From: Plumapathes pennacea
Taxonomy: Eukaryota > Cnidaria > Anthozoa > Antipatharia > Myriopathidae
DNA: 64,000 nucleotides
NCBI GenBank assembly: GCA_964036295.1
Contig: OZ038462.1
Span: forward strand, 1,495,501-1,559,500
Direction: 5' to 3'
Shown here in pieces: positions 1 through 17,514 of the stretch. Every line of letters begins with the position of its first letter. The stretch's first letter is position 1. A program made the translations under genes and the position numbers. A model generated the notes under the pieces. That model was not told the DNA's origin, did not search any database, and saw only the letters and a list, made by a program, of their open reading frames with translations.

Positions 1-413
1 GGATTGCAGGTCTTGCCAACCTATAAAGTGTTTCTTTCACATAAGTGACGTCACTTTCCCCAGTGTCACCGAGCTTTATTATATTTTAACTGATGTCCTT
101 CATCTGGAAGCTCACAATTTTGTTTGGTAAAATAAGGAATCACACATCCTAAAACTAGAGGTTATATGTTTCCTTGTATCCCAATACAAGAATAAATATT
201 TGTACCGTCTTTAAAAACCCGAACCGGTTGTGATTGTTCAAAGCTCGAGTAAGGTAACCCAGGATTAACCAATTTTATTTTCTTGTGCTTCTGGCCAACA
301 AAACTATAGAAATTTGATCAGCGCCCATAAAAAAGTTTGTTCTGGCTTCAAACAAAGCAACTATAGAAGTCTTCTTAAACGACAGCAAGGTTTAGTTAAG
401 CAATACCTACATA
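1..413. other. Intergenic, no gene seen
   Basis: AT-rich sequence with no convincing exon. Around 228-275 it contains a fragment of a dispersed repeat whose core (an AACCCAGGATTA-type stretch beside GCTCGAG) recurs near 5190, 8410, 33225 and 58855. Confidence 0.5.
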
Positions 414-730
414 TAGCCGTTTTCGGATGACTGTCGAAAACCAAAACCAAAGTAATCACACAGGCCAATCACAGAGACTGAGAGAAAACAGTTCAGCCAA
501 TCAGAAGCCAAAGTAATTCGCGTTTGGTCTTGCGTTTGGTTTTACTTTCCAATCAGCAATGCGAGCACACGCCATCGCTTGCGTGAGAAGTGTTTGGTTT
601 TGGTTTTGGTTTTGTTCCTGATTGGTTGAGAATGCTGCCAAACTTGTGTGGACCAATCGGAAAGCGTAGCAAACGCAAAACCAAAGCAATCACACAATTA
701 CTTTCGACAGTCATCCGAAAACAGCTCTAT
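414..730. mobile_element. MITE family 1, full-length copy
   Basis: A non-coding element of about 315 bp. Its ends are inverted copies: GTTTTCGGATGACTGTCGAA at 418-437 and the reverse complement near 701-723. The interior is rich in AACCAAAACC/GGTTTTGGTTTT stretches and CCAATCA motifs, so it folds on itself. A near-identical copy lies at 4182-4501, with older relatives at 4003-4623, 36570-36877 and fragments near 25570, 27400, 38885, 41800, 49030 and 52690. It has no transposase, so it is a miniature inverted-repeat element; I cannot name its superfamily because the target duplication is unclear. Confidence 0.8.
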
Positions 731-755
731 ACTAATCTAAATAGATAAATATACA

Positions 756-998
756 TTGCACAAGAATAAGTTGCAGTTTGACAGAGTTTGCGATCGTCTG
801 AAACAGGCCAACTTAGCTACATTCTGCAATATACTTATTGGGTTGCCCGACAAATCGACGAAGGCAAATTATCTAAATCAACTCCTGACAATAAAAAGTG
901 AGATACAACGCAAAGAACAGCAACAACAACAACAACTACAACAACAACAACAAAAAAAAACAATAGAAATAAATTTCCCGTGGCCTATAGTTCAATAA
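756..998 (+). CDS. Short Gln-rich ORF, doubtful
   Basis: An 80-codon frame with ordinary-looking amino-acid composition in its first half (LQFDRVCDRLKQANLATF) and a CAA/CAG-rich stretch encoding poly-Gln near its end. I do not recognise it. It could be a remnant of a transposon or host exon caught between the MITE at 414-730 and the LamG gene; no signal peptide, partner exon or domain is visible. Confidence 0.15.
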   Translation: MHKNKLQFDRVCDRLKQANLATFCNILIGLPDKSTKANYLNQLLTIKSEIQRKEQQQQQQLQQQQQKKTIEINFPWPIVQ

Positions 999-1150
999 CG
1001 GACAACTAACATTAAATGAAAACCTTGTAAACTACACATGTACATCTACGTGTTTTGGCACGCGGGAAACACTTCAGAAACATTTCAGTGTTGTTTCCGC
1101 GCGGAGCGCAACAAATGTTGCCGTAGGTTTTGCCATCCTGGAAACATCGA

Positions 1151-1181
1151 AGGACACACTGTTGCCGCCACAGTGTGTCCT
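1151..1181. repeat. Perfect 11-bp hairpin
   Basis: AGGACACACTG at 1151-1161 is followed after 9 bases by its exact reverse complement at 1171-1181. It sits in a GC-richer island (about 1050-1195) just beyond the 3' end of the minus-strand LamG gene. It is probably the core of another small foldback element; an RNA 3'-end hairpin is possible but unsupported. Confidence 0.4.
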
Positions 1182-1344
1182 CGTTTTGCCAGGCCATTAT
1201 AATCGTGCTCTAAATAACCGGGCCCAAAAGATACAGGATGTTTTGTACAACATTTTATGTTTTATATCCTATATTGGCTGCATTCCAATGATGTGCAAGG
1301 GAACTGTTTACATAATAATTTATAAAAGAACCTTGCCTGGGGAC

Positions 1345-8526
<7,182 letters not shown>

Positions 8527-8919
8527 GCTGCCAACTTTGCTATTGGCTGAGGAGGAATGTTTTAATCGTTGATTACATTAATTGGTTGATGTAAATAATC
8601 GATTGTCCTTCTCACGCGACCTACTTAGTCAAAAAAACAAAACAAAAACACAGACAAAAGTCTAGCCTGCGTAGCTGGCGGTCTCATTCGATGCGGTTGC
8701 CTTCACGGGCGCCATTTTGTGCTGATGGCGGATGGGAGACTGAGGTCGAGTGACAAAATTACGGGGCGGGGGGAGGGGGGCGGGGGCGTGGGAAAAGACC
8801 GCCTGCCCGAAGACTTTGGGTTTTCGACTGGCTGCGTGCACCAGTGCACGCAGCATTCTGATTGGCTGAGAATAATAAACTGTCTATCAAGTGAACGAAG
8901 TGAGAGAAACGCGCAAGAG

Positions 8920-9300
8920 ATGGCAGATTTGATCGATGTTGTTGTGGAAGAAGCTTTGAGAAAAAGTTAAATACTAGAGGTTGCGACCGTGAGATCGTCC
9001 TGAAAAAAGATCAGGAAACTGCCGTAAAAGATTGTCTGGGAAGCATGTGGTCGCCGACTGGCTTTGGAAAAAGCCTGATTTTTACTTGTTCAGTGTTTGC
9101 TGGAAACGGTTTCGAGTCTGTTTTGGTTGTCTCTCCACTCAAGAGCCTGATAGGTGACCAAATAGCGAAAATACAATCGCTAGGTTGCACAGCCACGAAA
9201 CTCACAAGTGAGAGCTTGCTTGATCTTATTCCAAATACGCCACAGTCGGTGTTTATTGCTCTGCCGAGAAAGCGCCCAATCGTAACTTCTGCGGGGGTTT
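8920..9300 (+). pseudogene. RecQ-like helicase N-terminal fragment
   Basis: It opens MADLIDVVVEEALRKS (8920-8967), stops, and continues in another frame from about 8991 with LKKDQETAVKDCLGS, then a Walker A loop PTGFGKSLIF and a motif Ia-like stretch VLVVSPLKSLIGDQ. Only the start of the first helicase lobe is present, so it is not functional. Known family features: RecQ proteins have a Q motif just before Walker A, which fits KKDQETAV here. It lies wholly inside the TIR element, so it is a captured or leftover fragment. Confidence 0.7.
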
Positions 9301-9324
9301 TGCCGTACGAACCTTTGAAACTCT

Positions 9325-9558
9325 GGCTTTGATGTGTTCGTAGATTGTGAAGTGGACGACAGTTTGCGATATTCCAATGCATGACGCCTTAAGTCCGCGA
9401 TAAAACGCTCTCACTCCTTCGCTCTTGTAAGAGTCTCGTACGAATTGTAGAGCGTTCATTCGTTTCCCTTCCCTGTCGTCAGGTCTTGAATAAACCACAG
9501 CGGGTTGGCGACGGTGTGATTTTACAAATAAAGCAAAAGTAAATCCTGCCAAAGCCAT
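9325..9558 (-). pseudogene. Mitochondrial carrier (SLC25A33/36-like) fragment
   Basis: About 78 codons containing NALQFVRDSYKSEGVRAFYR and ASCIGISQTVVHFTIYEHIK, which correspond to the second-repeat matrix loop and following helix of pyrimidine-nucleotide carriers (the FYRG...S..GIS...VIHF.IYE pattern). The carrier signature of a full protein is missing on both sides. It is embedded in the TIR element, opposite in orientation to the helicase piece, consistent with capture of a host exon. Confidence 0.65.
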
Positions 9559-11959
9559 GTGACTGGAGCGGAATCCGTTTTCATGTGACCCGAACGACTT
9601 ATGATATCTATCGTTTTGGATCCGTAATTTTAGTATACAAAAATATTTTCGTTACTCAGCTCGCCATGGGAAGTTTGCTGTGAAAACACATATCATGTAT
9701 CAGATGGTGTCAGAAAATTTGACAACTGACAACCCATTGCTGATTGGCCTAATATATATTGGATATCGAAAACCCACAGTTTTCGGGCAGGCGGTCTTTT
9801 CCCACGCCCCCGCCTCCTCCCCCCGCCCGTAATTTTGTCACTCGACCTCAGTCTCCCATCCGCCATCAGCACAAAATGGCGCCCGTGAACACTGTTCAAC
9901 CGCATCGAATGAGACCGCCAGCTACGCAGGCTAACAAAAGTCCAACTTACGTAGTATGAATATATATACGTATATATATGGTTCTGCCTTTGCTTGAGAC
10001 AGTTAGACGATTTCGAATACAATTTTATTGTACTACAGTATTGATTGTAACTTAACGAAGCAGATTTTGTCACATAGTCTGGATCTTTCAGCTGACTCTG
10101 GAAGATCTTGATGCCAATCCGGCTTTCACTAAAACACCAAACGCAACTCGCCAAACGAATGTGTTCAGCTACACTTGATTTCTAATATTTCTGCACCCCA
10201 CTGACATTTTGAATTATGATAGAAGTCGTTTAAGTCTTCCCTCACGCTCCTTTCCCTGTTCTCGGGGTTACTATACATTTATTTTAAACAGTCAAACTAA
10301 GAAATTGCAAAAAATTAATCACATATAACTATAGTACTTCTTGTTCTGGTACAGAATTATTATGGAATACTGCGGATTTCATAGCGGAAAGTCTCTCAAG
10401 GAACCATAGCGTTGACTATTTAATAAAAATCAATATTCATGCTAGTAGATAAATTTGATTTAGATGAAACATAATGTGTTTGTTGGAAGATAACTACCTT
10501 TAATTGATTTGCATTTGTCAGAAAGGGTTGTCCGGACAGCACTGGACAAAGGACTTTACAGGTGGAACTGCCGGTTCCTTAACACCTTCACAAACACCAC
10601 ATGTAGTTTATGCATCGAAAAAGATTGAACAAGAGAGCAAAAGACCATGCATCGAAAGAACTTAAAGCGACAATTAATGAACATAGAAACACATCGGAAA
10701 GTATTAGACGATATTAAATGGCTTTTTTTGGAAATAGGGTGAATCTATTACAAGACTTTCGCGTACAGTGATCACTTCTGGCCTTTCTTCTAGTACGTCC
10801 GAGTGACTGCTGCATAAACCGTTCTCAGTGTTGGGAACTACACGATGCGGATTCTAATACTTGAAGGAAAGTGCTTACCTTTTCAATTGTCCACAGGCAA
10901 GTAAGAGAATCATTTTCCTTTAAAATCACAGAAAAGACGAGTTCGCCATCTTGAACTTCGTGATTTTAAAAATGACGTCATATCAGAAGTGTGCAAACAC
11001 TTACAGGTACTGACTATAGTGCAAACAACGCGGGAAGGCTTCTGAACTTCATCACAACATACTGGTGAACTTGCATCCATTTTTTTTTTTTTTTTTTTTT
11101 TTTTTGCAGGAACTACATATATTTGTAGGGAGGAAGTAATTATTGATATTTCTGGACTGGGTTTGTTCGTGCGTAAACAAACGCCAGAACGGTCGAACAA
11201 ATATAAATCAAAATTTCTGTGCAGGCTTTGAGTCTGCTCACGATCCCCCCCCCCCCCCCTCATCATAGGTGCATGACATTCCGATCAAGTGAAAGGGTCA
11301 AAATAATTGGATTTCCCTTGCCCGGCCGTCTCAGGGAATCTATGCAACAGCTGCTGCCCGAGCGGGCACTGGGAACAAGTCACGCGTACATTTCACGCGC
11401 ACGCAGGGGGAAAAACCAATGTGCTGAGTCGACACGCACAAGTCCAAGCCACAGAGTGTGACATATAAAAACACAACAGCTCCTGAACTGGAAACGATAA
11501 ACTTGGCTGCTGAACCTGTAAAGACTCTAAAAACACGCTAACTTCAGGCGAAATTTGGGTAAGAATGCAGCTGTATGAAAGGTGATAGCTTTACGCGAGA
11601 CACATGTACCGTAGTTAGGTTTATACCTAAGGTGGTTTCTTAGAAGAATGGTTCTCAATCAGTGGACTTGATTTGATTTCTTCAGATCCCGCTGTGTTCA
11701 CTGGAAATATCTCAAGCCAGCTGAATCCAAACAGTTCGTGTACAGAATTCAGTTTCAAGTTCTAGTCGTACCTCCGTGGATTTGTGAGTACAATCACATA
11801 GTTACATTGCATTGTTTGTTGTGACATTAAATCAGTCTTATTTATGAAATGTATAATCTTCCACTGAGATTATACTTTGCTGGGATTTGTTGTCAGGAAG
11901 TAGTTTCATTCATTTAATGAATTTCTACAGTTTTATCAGTTTTAGTTTAAGCCATGATC

Positions 11960-12620
11960 TGTACTGGAACTGGCTAAGCCAGGCAGCCAATCCCAAAATT
12001 TTTATCCCCTGAACAGCCCAGAAAAAGCCTGGCCTATGACCAGGATAACCCTGGTTTCAGCCATGACTTGTTTCCCAGATTCCCTGAACATTTATCCCCT
12101 GGCAAGCCCAGAAATGGTCTGACCTTGACCAGGGTAACCTAGTTGGTTTCAGCCTTGGTCTAGGGTAACCCAGCCAACCCCATTATTCCTTGTTAATACC
12201 AATTAAAGCCTGGCCTGGCCTGGCCTGGCCTGGCCTGGAGTTGGTCTATCAATGTTGGACTGGGTAACCAGGCTCTCCTTCCTCAATATATATATATTTA
12301 AGCAGGAGGTGAATGATCCGGGCTAACCCAGTTGACCTCGGATTCCCCACTTGTTGTATATTCTCTGCCCATGGCCCATGAAAAGCCTGGCTAAGACAAT
12401 GTAATACCAGCTCTTAAGAGAACTAGGTTGAGGTTTAAGACAGCCTTGCTATATATGCACATAGCCAAGGTGACCCCTGTAATCAAGGTCTCTATTGGAT
12501 TAGCAAACCTGTATGCTGGATTTTTTTATCCCCTGGCTAGCCCAGAAAAAGCCTGGCCACAAAATTATTGTGTATTTAATAGCCTGGCCCTAGCCAGGGT
12601 CTGAATTAAGGCTCACTATT
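11960..12620. repeat. Degenerate CCTGG/AAGCCTGGCC repeat tract
   Basis: The phrases CCCCTGG.TAGCCCAGAAA, AAGCCTGGCC and AGGGTAACC recur many times with irregular spacing, in both TGGCC and GGCCA senses, ending in a clean CCTGG run. It has no open frame and looks like a decayed tandem array. Confidence 0.6.
12209..12238. repeat. (CCTGG)6 microsatellite
   Basis: Six perfect CCTGG units inside the degenerate tract above. Confidence 0.95.
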
Positions 12621-13147
12621 TACGTAAACAATTTTCTTCTTGAATGGCTATACTCTGGAATTATTTGGCTAAAAGTTAGAAATTGACAAGAACTCATTGC
12701 CCCAATTACCTACTGATCAGATTAAATGAATCCCTGAGTTTACATAATACAGAAGAATAGTGCAAACCAGGCCAATAAGAAAACAATATTATAATGAGAG
12801 ACAATTAGAAATGAACAGCCTGACTTTTTCAATGTCAATTGAAAATACTGTAGCTACATATGCTGTTAAATGTGCTGTTTTTGGTCAACTTTGCTCATTT
12901 CCATAGAGCTTGTACTGTGAGTCTTGCTGACATATACACATATTCAGTCAAATAGCAAGATTTATTGTCTTAACAAAATTTCAAAAAGTCAAAATTTCCG
13001 AGCGTTTGACACTGATTGAAACCACACAAGCAATCTAAAAATGATAATGTGGACTAGACTAAAAGAGTGGCTGACTGGCCTGTGATCAAAGAATTGTTTT
13101 CCTGGACGTGTTTATTATAATAACTTAGCTTCAATTTTTCGTGTGGT

Positions 13148-13219
13148 GGCTCAGTGGTCTAGTGGTATGATTCTCGCTTTGGGTGCGAGAGGCCACGGGT
13201 TCGATTCCCGTCTGAGCCC
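13148..13219 (+). tRNA. tRNA-Pro (TGG)
   Basis: A 72-nt cloverleaf. Acceptor GGCTCAG pairs with CTGAGCC, discriminator C; A box TGGTCTAGTGG; anticodon stem CTCGC/GCGAG closes loop TTTGGGT (anticodon TGG); B box GGTTCGATTCC. It has no intron and no encoded CCA, as expected for a nuclear eukaryotic tRNA. Nearly the whole body matches the conserved animal tRNA-Pro. A T-rich tract (TTTTTTCTT) a few bases downstream is a pol III terminator. Confidence 0.96.
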
Positions 13220-13690
13220 CGAGTGGAAATTTTTTCTTATCTTTTTACTATCGACATTGATTGGGTTCTTAGGAGAAACATTTCTTGCATGAAGCTGACC
13301 TCAATCAACTGATCTTGTGCTGTTATTCCCTGTGGTAAACTGATGGTCACCCTCGAGGAAAGTCAAAGAACCGGGGATAAATTACAGGATTTAGTTCGGC
13401 CGCCGCAAACGCAGGAAATATAACCTGCCATCACCGTGTTTATAGGAGCAACTTGAGATTTGGATCTTCTGTCAGTCTGTTTTCCCTCGCCTTGGAAACT
13501 GAATGAGACTGATACGAATTCACATTAAAACTCCGCGGAAATGCAGGTGACTCTTGTGAGCAAAGAAACGAAAGCCAGAAGTAGATCAAATTAACAACGT
13601 AAGAGTGCAAAAAATAAAAAATAAATAAAAAGCATGGTGAAATGCAAGAAGAAAAGTAAAAAATAAAAAATAAAAAAGAATGGAAAAACA

Positions 13691-13762
13691 GGGCTCAGAC
13701 GGGAATCGAACCCGTGACCTCGCGCACCCGAAGCGCGAATCATACCACTAGACCACTGAGCC
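13691..13762 (-). tRNA. tRNA-Pro (CGG)
   Basis: The reverse complement reads as a 72-nt tRNA with the same GGCTCAG/CTGAGCC acceptor as the gene at 13148 and loop TTCGGGT in stem CGCGC/GCGCG (anticodon CGG). B box GGTTCGATTCC is intact. It differs from its neighbour mainly in the anticodon arm. The two are tail-to-tail, 471 bp apart. Confidence 0.96.
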
Positions 13763-14524
13763 AACGGCCGACGAGACAGTCAGAAATGTAAATTATATAG
13801 TGTTTGATTGAGTAAGCGAATAGATAAGCAGTTTCTGTGTTTCGAAAGTATGGAAAAATGAACACTCTGAGATTATCGGCACTGCCAAAAGTTCCTCCGA
13901 GACTTCTGTGACAAGTTTAAATTGAGGATAGCCCAGGAAGATCAAACAGACAAAGCATTTTATTTATAGTAACAGCTGCCGCAACAAAGTTGCGAAAGAA
14001 AACCAAAAGTCCTTTGCTAGGATGGGAAGTAACTAGTGTTACAGCAGTTACCAAGGCAGTTTACCCAGGGATGCAGGCGAGTTTAGTTTGCATTTGTAAA
14101 TACATGACAAACATTTTGAAAGGAGGACCATTAAATGCGAAACTGATCTAAAATGAATTTGATTATGCACGCGAGAAATTTTTTTTCGTATGAAAAGTTT
14201 CGCATCAGGTCCAGTTTGTTTTAAAACAGCTCAGCTGGATAGGCGTTTCCTAGCTTATACACCCTGTTTAGTCACCCATCGTGAGTCTTCCCTGCCATAA
14301 TCATGAAAATAAAAGGCCTCAGTCGGTTTACGCGGGATCGGTTTGTCTAAAAATAATTGGAGTGACAGTTCTGATTGGTCAAATGTGGGTAGCCGGAAGA
14401 GACGTAATATCGTTTCCTTCGGGCGACGTTCCTATTCTGGAATGAACGGGAAATTATGCCGGTTTTTCCGAAATTGAGAAACTGTTCCGAAATCGGCGTT
14501 TATTCGGCGAATGGAAAAGCTTAA

Positions 14525-14697
14525 GCTCAAAATGCAGATTCTCTCAACCTTTAAAATAGAAATTATGAGTGATGTGGTGAGAATTGATTCTTTAATCAAA
14601 TTTGATCTAAGCAAGGTATTAAAAGCCAAGTTCTCCTAATTGTATGGTATATTTATGTTGAGAGACTGAAGGAGAAAATTGAAGTTGATCACTCTTC
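14525..14697. repeat. Copy of dispersed repeat family 2
   Basis: Runs from AAAATGCAGATTCTC to AAATTGAAGTTGATCACT and matches the interior of the complete element at 41944-42153. Other copies are near 18425-18660, 21729-21930, 40720-40930, 48220-48350 and 61800-61955. Non-coding. Confidence 0.6.
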
Positions 14698-14856
14698 TCA
14701 TCTATCTGAGTCCAGCTGTTACCATCTGCGCCCTGACATAAGCGACTTTTCATGGTGGCTACAAGTTCCCCACACCGGGCAAGGAATTAAAAAGCTGGCA
14801 ATTGAACCTTTTCTCTCACTCTTTCTTGCAACCTTCTTCTTCGTCTTCTTTTTTTT

Positions 14857-14889
<33 letters not shown>

Positions 14890-14997
14890 TGTTTTTGTTT
14901 CTGTTTTTTTGTTTTTGTGGATTGCCGTGCACATTCCTCTTCCTCTAGCCGCGCAGGTCTCAGTTTGTCTGGCCCCTTATTCTTGAAAAACCTTTTC

Positions 14998-15411
14998 TCA
15001 GAGTTTAACGATAATGCTGCGGCGTTCTCCTTCCGTTGCATGCTCTGTCAAATAACGCTCGTCCTTGAAAACTCGCGCGTAAAAGGGCACACCTCTTCGC
15101 ACACATTTTCCTTTAGGGTCAGCGGGTTTGCTGCCAGAAATGTCACATGTGAGGCCGTGATCGCAGCGCCCGTGCATGTACCACTTTCCACCGCACCCTT
15201 CTCCTTCTGTTTTTGCGCATATATCACAGCAGTTGCACGCATCACGTAGTTGTCCCCTTTCGCAGGTCATAGTTCTGCGGCAGGGAACGATAGCACAAGG
15301 TTTGCACGCCATTTCGTTCAATCCGCCTGAAAGTGGGCCACATGCCGTTTTTTCACAGAAAACCAGTGTTAATACAGCCAGCACTGTGAAATCAGTGAGT
15401 CTCATTCTCAC
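14998..15411 (-). CDS. Small secreted single-IGFBP-domain protein
   Basis: 137 aa in one open frame. A signal peptide (MRMRLTDFTVLAVLTLVFC) is followed by one insulin-like-growth-factor-binding-type domain: CKPCAIVPC, then the family's paired-cysteine signature as CNCCDIC, then GEGCGG, CDHGLTC and KGKC. Single-domain IGFBP-fold proteins are known in invertebrates as extracellular binding or immune-related factors; the function here cannot be told from sequence. The last ~30 residues (VPFYARVFKDER onward) are outside the domain and may be a read-through of a splice site after KGKCV. A TATA-like stretch on the minus strand near 15635 could be the promoter. Confidence 0.7.
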   Translation of the reverse strand: MRMRLTDFTVLAVLTLVFCEKTACGPLSGGLNEMACKPCAIVPCRRTMTCERGQLRDACNCCDICAKTEGEGCGGKWYMHGRCDHGLTCDISGSKPADPKGKCVRRGVPFYARVFKDERYLTEHATEGERRSIIVKL

Positions 15412-17514
15412 GGGTTCCTATGCAAGAAGAAGAAGAAACAGAAGAAGAAGCAAAACGAAAGAAAGCTTAAATAAAAAGCTGTGCACAAGATTGTTTAGTT
15501 CCTCGTGTCTAGATTGTTGGTGGTTCGCTTCGATTTATAAAGAAATGCATAAATGGCTGGCGCATGCACCCAGAGTGACTCAGGAAGAAGAGGGTACCTT
15601 GGGTCCCAGGACAAATACTTCTCTATATAAAACGGGGCCTAACCGAGTGTTCACTTCAACTGCAGACCTGAAGTTGTGCCACTCAAACGAAAGCTCTCAG
15701 CGAGTACATATACTGATAGCAGTGTTCTCTTCCAACTCCGATCCTGAAGTGGGAAATGAAACATAAACTCCTGAACTCTGATTAGAAATGAAACCTAACG
15801 GTATGTCCACTTAAATGAAAGCTCTCCGTGAGTTCAAATACTGAGAGCAGTATTCGCGTCCAACTCCGGTCCTGAACTGGCAAATGCAACATAAACTGAT
15901 GTGAGCTAAGCCCAGCCCTTAACTGCATGGCCATAGACAATGTAAAGCTGAGTGTGGGTATATACTACAAATATTGTACTTTTACACTGTATTTATGCGA
16001 TTGACCTTTGTCACTGGAATTTATTTCATTCTAAGTTTTTTGCTGATAACTAAGCCTTGTACTTTTGTACTCTTAATTGCGTGACTTAAATAACTTCCTT
16101 GGTTATAAGCGAATCCTCCGCACAAGCCATATCATTTCCTTCTTATTTTGGCTTATACAACTACTTCAGGTGGTCGCTTGCGCGGAGAATTGGCACCTTA
16201 ACGGTGAGATGATCGTCGTTCACAAGTGGTTGGCCACTTAATATCGTGCATGAGATTATGCATGATCGTGCATGAGAGGGTGCTCTTAGATATATCCTAT
16301 AGTTACATGTACAAAGAGACATTGTCAATTTTAGGTTAAGAGATGCAATAAATTGACACACGCTGCTCGACAGCGTCGTAGGTATCTGCCCAGAATCTTC
16401 TTGTAATAGTAACAGTATAAATATTTACCATACAAATAGACTGATCCTACCTATTGAATTGATTGTGGTTGTTCCGGTTTTACAGTTTCTGGCAGCTCAC
16501 TGGTTTTTGTTCTTCCATGGTGAACTGTTTTGTTTATCGAAAGACAGAAAGTTGTTGAAGTGTGAAACAAACTAATTTCATATGGGCAAGGGAAGAGTTC
16601 TAGCATCCACTAAATATTTTATGATGTTTTCCACAATGTTTTTGATACACTTGCCGACTCCTTGATAATAAATTGCGAGGAACTACAGTATATTTCAAGG
16701 AAAGTCAAATTCCGTTTGCTTTCTTCGATTTAATGTAATTCTACTAAAGGCAGTGTTTCCTGCTTCCATGGAATCGCAACTATTAAGTAATTTCGGGAAA
16801 CTGTCAATTAATAAGGTGAAGAGGCGTGAATCCCTGTTGACTGGTACAGGTGTTCTTTGCCGGTTGAACAGATTCAGTCCGGTCCTCTTTTTGCTTTATC
16901 GAGCCGGGTTAGATTCTAAGGCAAAGAAAATACCGCGATATTCTTCCTTCACTTGTTTATTTATTGTTGCAAAACCTTTCTCTTAACACCTTCAAACCAC
17001 CCATTGAACCATGAGATGAAGCGTACGGGTCATAACTTTGGAATGTGCAGTTGATTAAATAAGACTTTTAGATTGGATACGTCAACACAAGGCACCAGAA
17101 CTCTTCGCGCCATTTGAGCCCGTTTAGCAAGCGCTTACACGGGAAGTTGAGGGATTTTTGGATTTCTTTGTAAGGTAAGTTGACAAGTTTATTGTTCTGT
17201 AGGTTTAAGGGTTATGGCGGGGTCTTTATCTCTAACCGAACCATCCCGTACTTATTGTTTATCGTGTTGTTCAAGTATTACCGGTTCGTAAACTTAACTG
17301 ATAGTATGGGATAGACAGGAAGAAAAAGAACCAATTACACCAGGCTGTAAAGAAATCGGAGAACTAAGAAAAGAATGGAAAATTTTCTAACTCTGACGAG
17401 CAAATGGTCACTTAGGTTGGGTTTGTTCGTCAGTCTGCGTTTTCTTGTTTTCATTTAATTTAAAGTTATTTCCGCTGATTCTCGATATTTTTTCTTTCAA
17501 CTTCAGAAACCAAG
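15412..17514. other. Intergenic, with a 128-bp direct repeat
   Basis: No gene seen. The segment GAAAGCTCTC...CAACTCC...AACATAAACT occurs at about 15689 and again at 15817, a diverged direct repeat. Related pieces are at 24895, 33540, 35940 and 61300, so it is a dispersed family. Just before 17515 a CTTCAG acceptor six to seven bases ahead of the start codon implies an upstream untranslated exon, perhaps ending at the GGTAAGTTG near 17174. Confidence 0.45.

Larger units (their letters stand above)
8663..9933. mobile_element. Pack-MULE-like TIR transposon carrying host gene fragments
   Basis: Left end TAGCCTGCGTAGCTGGCG at 8663 matches in inverse the right end at 9933; the inverted repeats run about 170 bp (8663-8830 and about 9764-9933) with small differences. 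The element is flanked by a perfect 9-bp direct repeat ACAAAAGTC (8654-8662 and 9934-9942), the target duplication length of Mutator-like elements. No transposase is present. The interior carries a RecQ-type helicase piece on the plus strand and an SLC25 carrier piece on the minus strand, both broken. It sits 137 bp upstream of the LamG start codon. Superfamily is inferred from duplication length and long TIRs only. Confidence 0.85.
9943..13147. other. Intergenic, possible promoter near 11460
   Basis: No convincing coding exon. It holds a poly-T run (about 11080-11105), a poly-C run (about 11246-11260) and a TATA-like ACATATAAAAA at 11461 followed by a plausible donor (GGGTAAGAATG near 11558), which could be a promoter and 5' untranslated exon of a plus-strand transcript, conceivably the LamG gene at 17515. 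That link is conjecture. Confidence 0.35.

Noticed and set aside
14719-15041. Lys/Gln-rich and Phe/Cys-rich frames
   Set aside because: Produced by a GTTTTT-type simple repeat at about 14850-14920.
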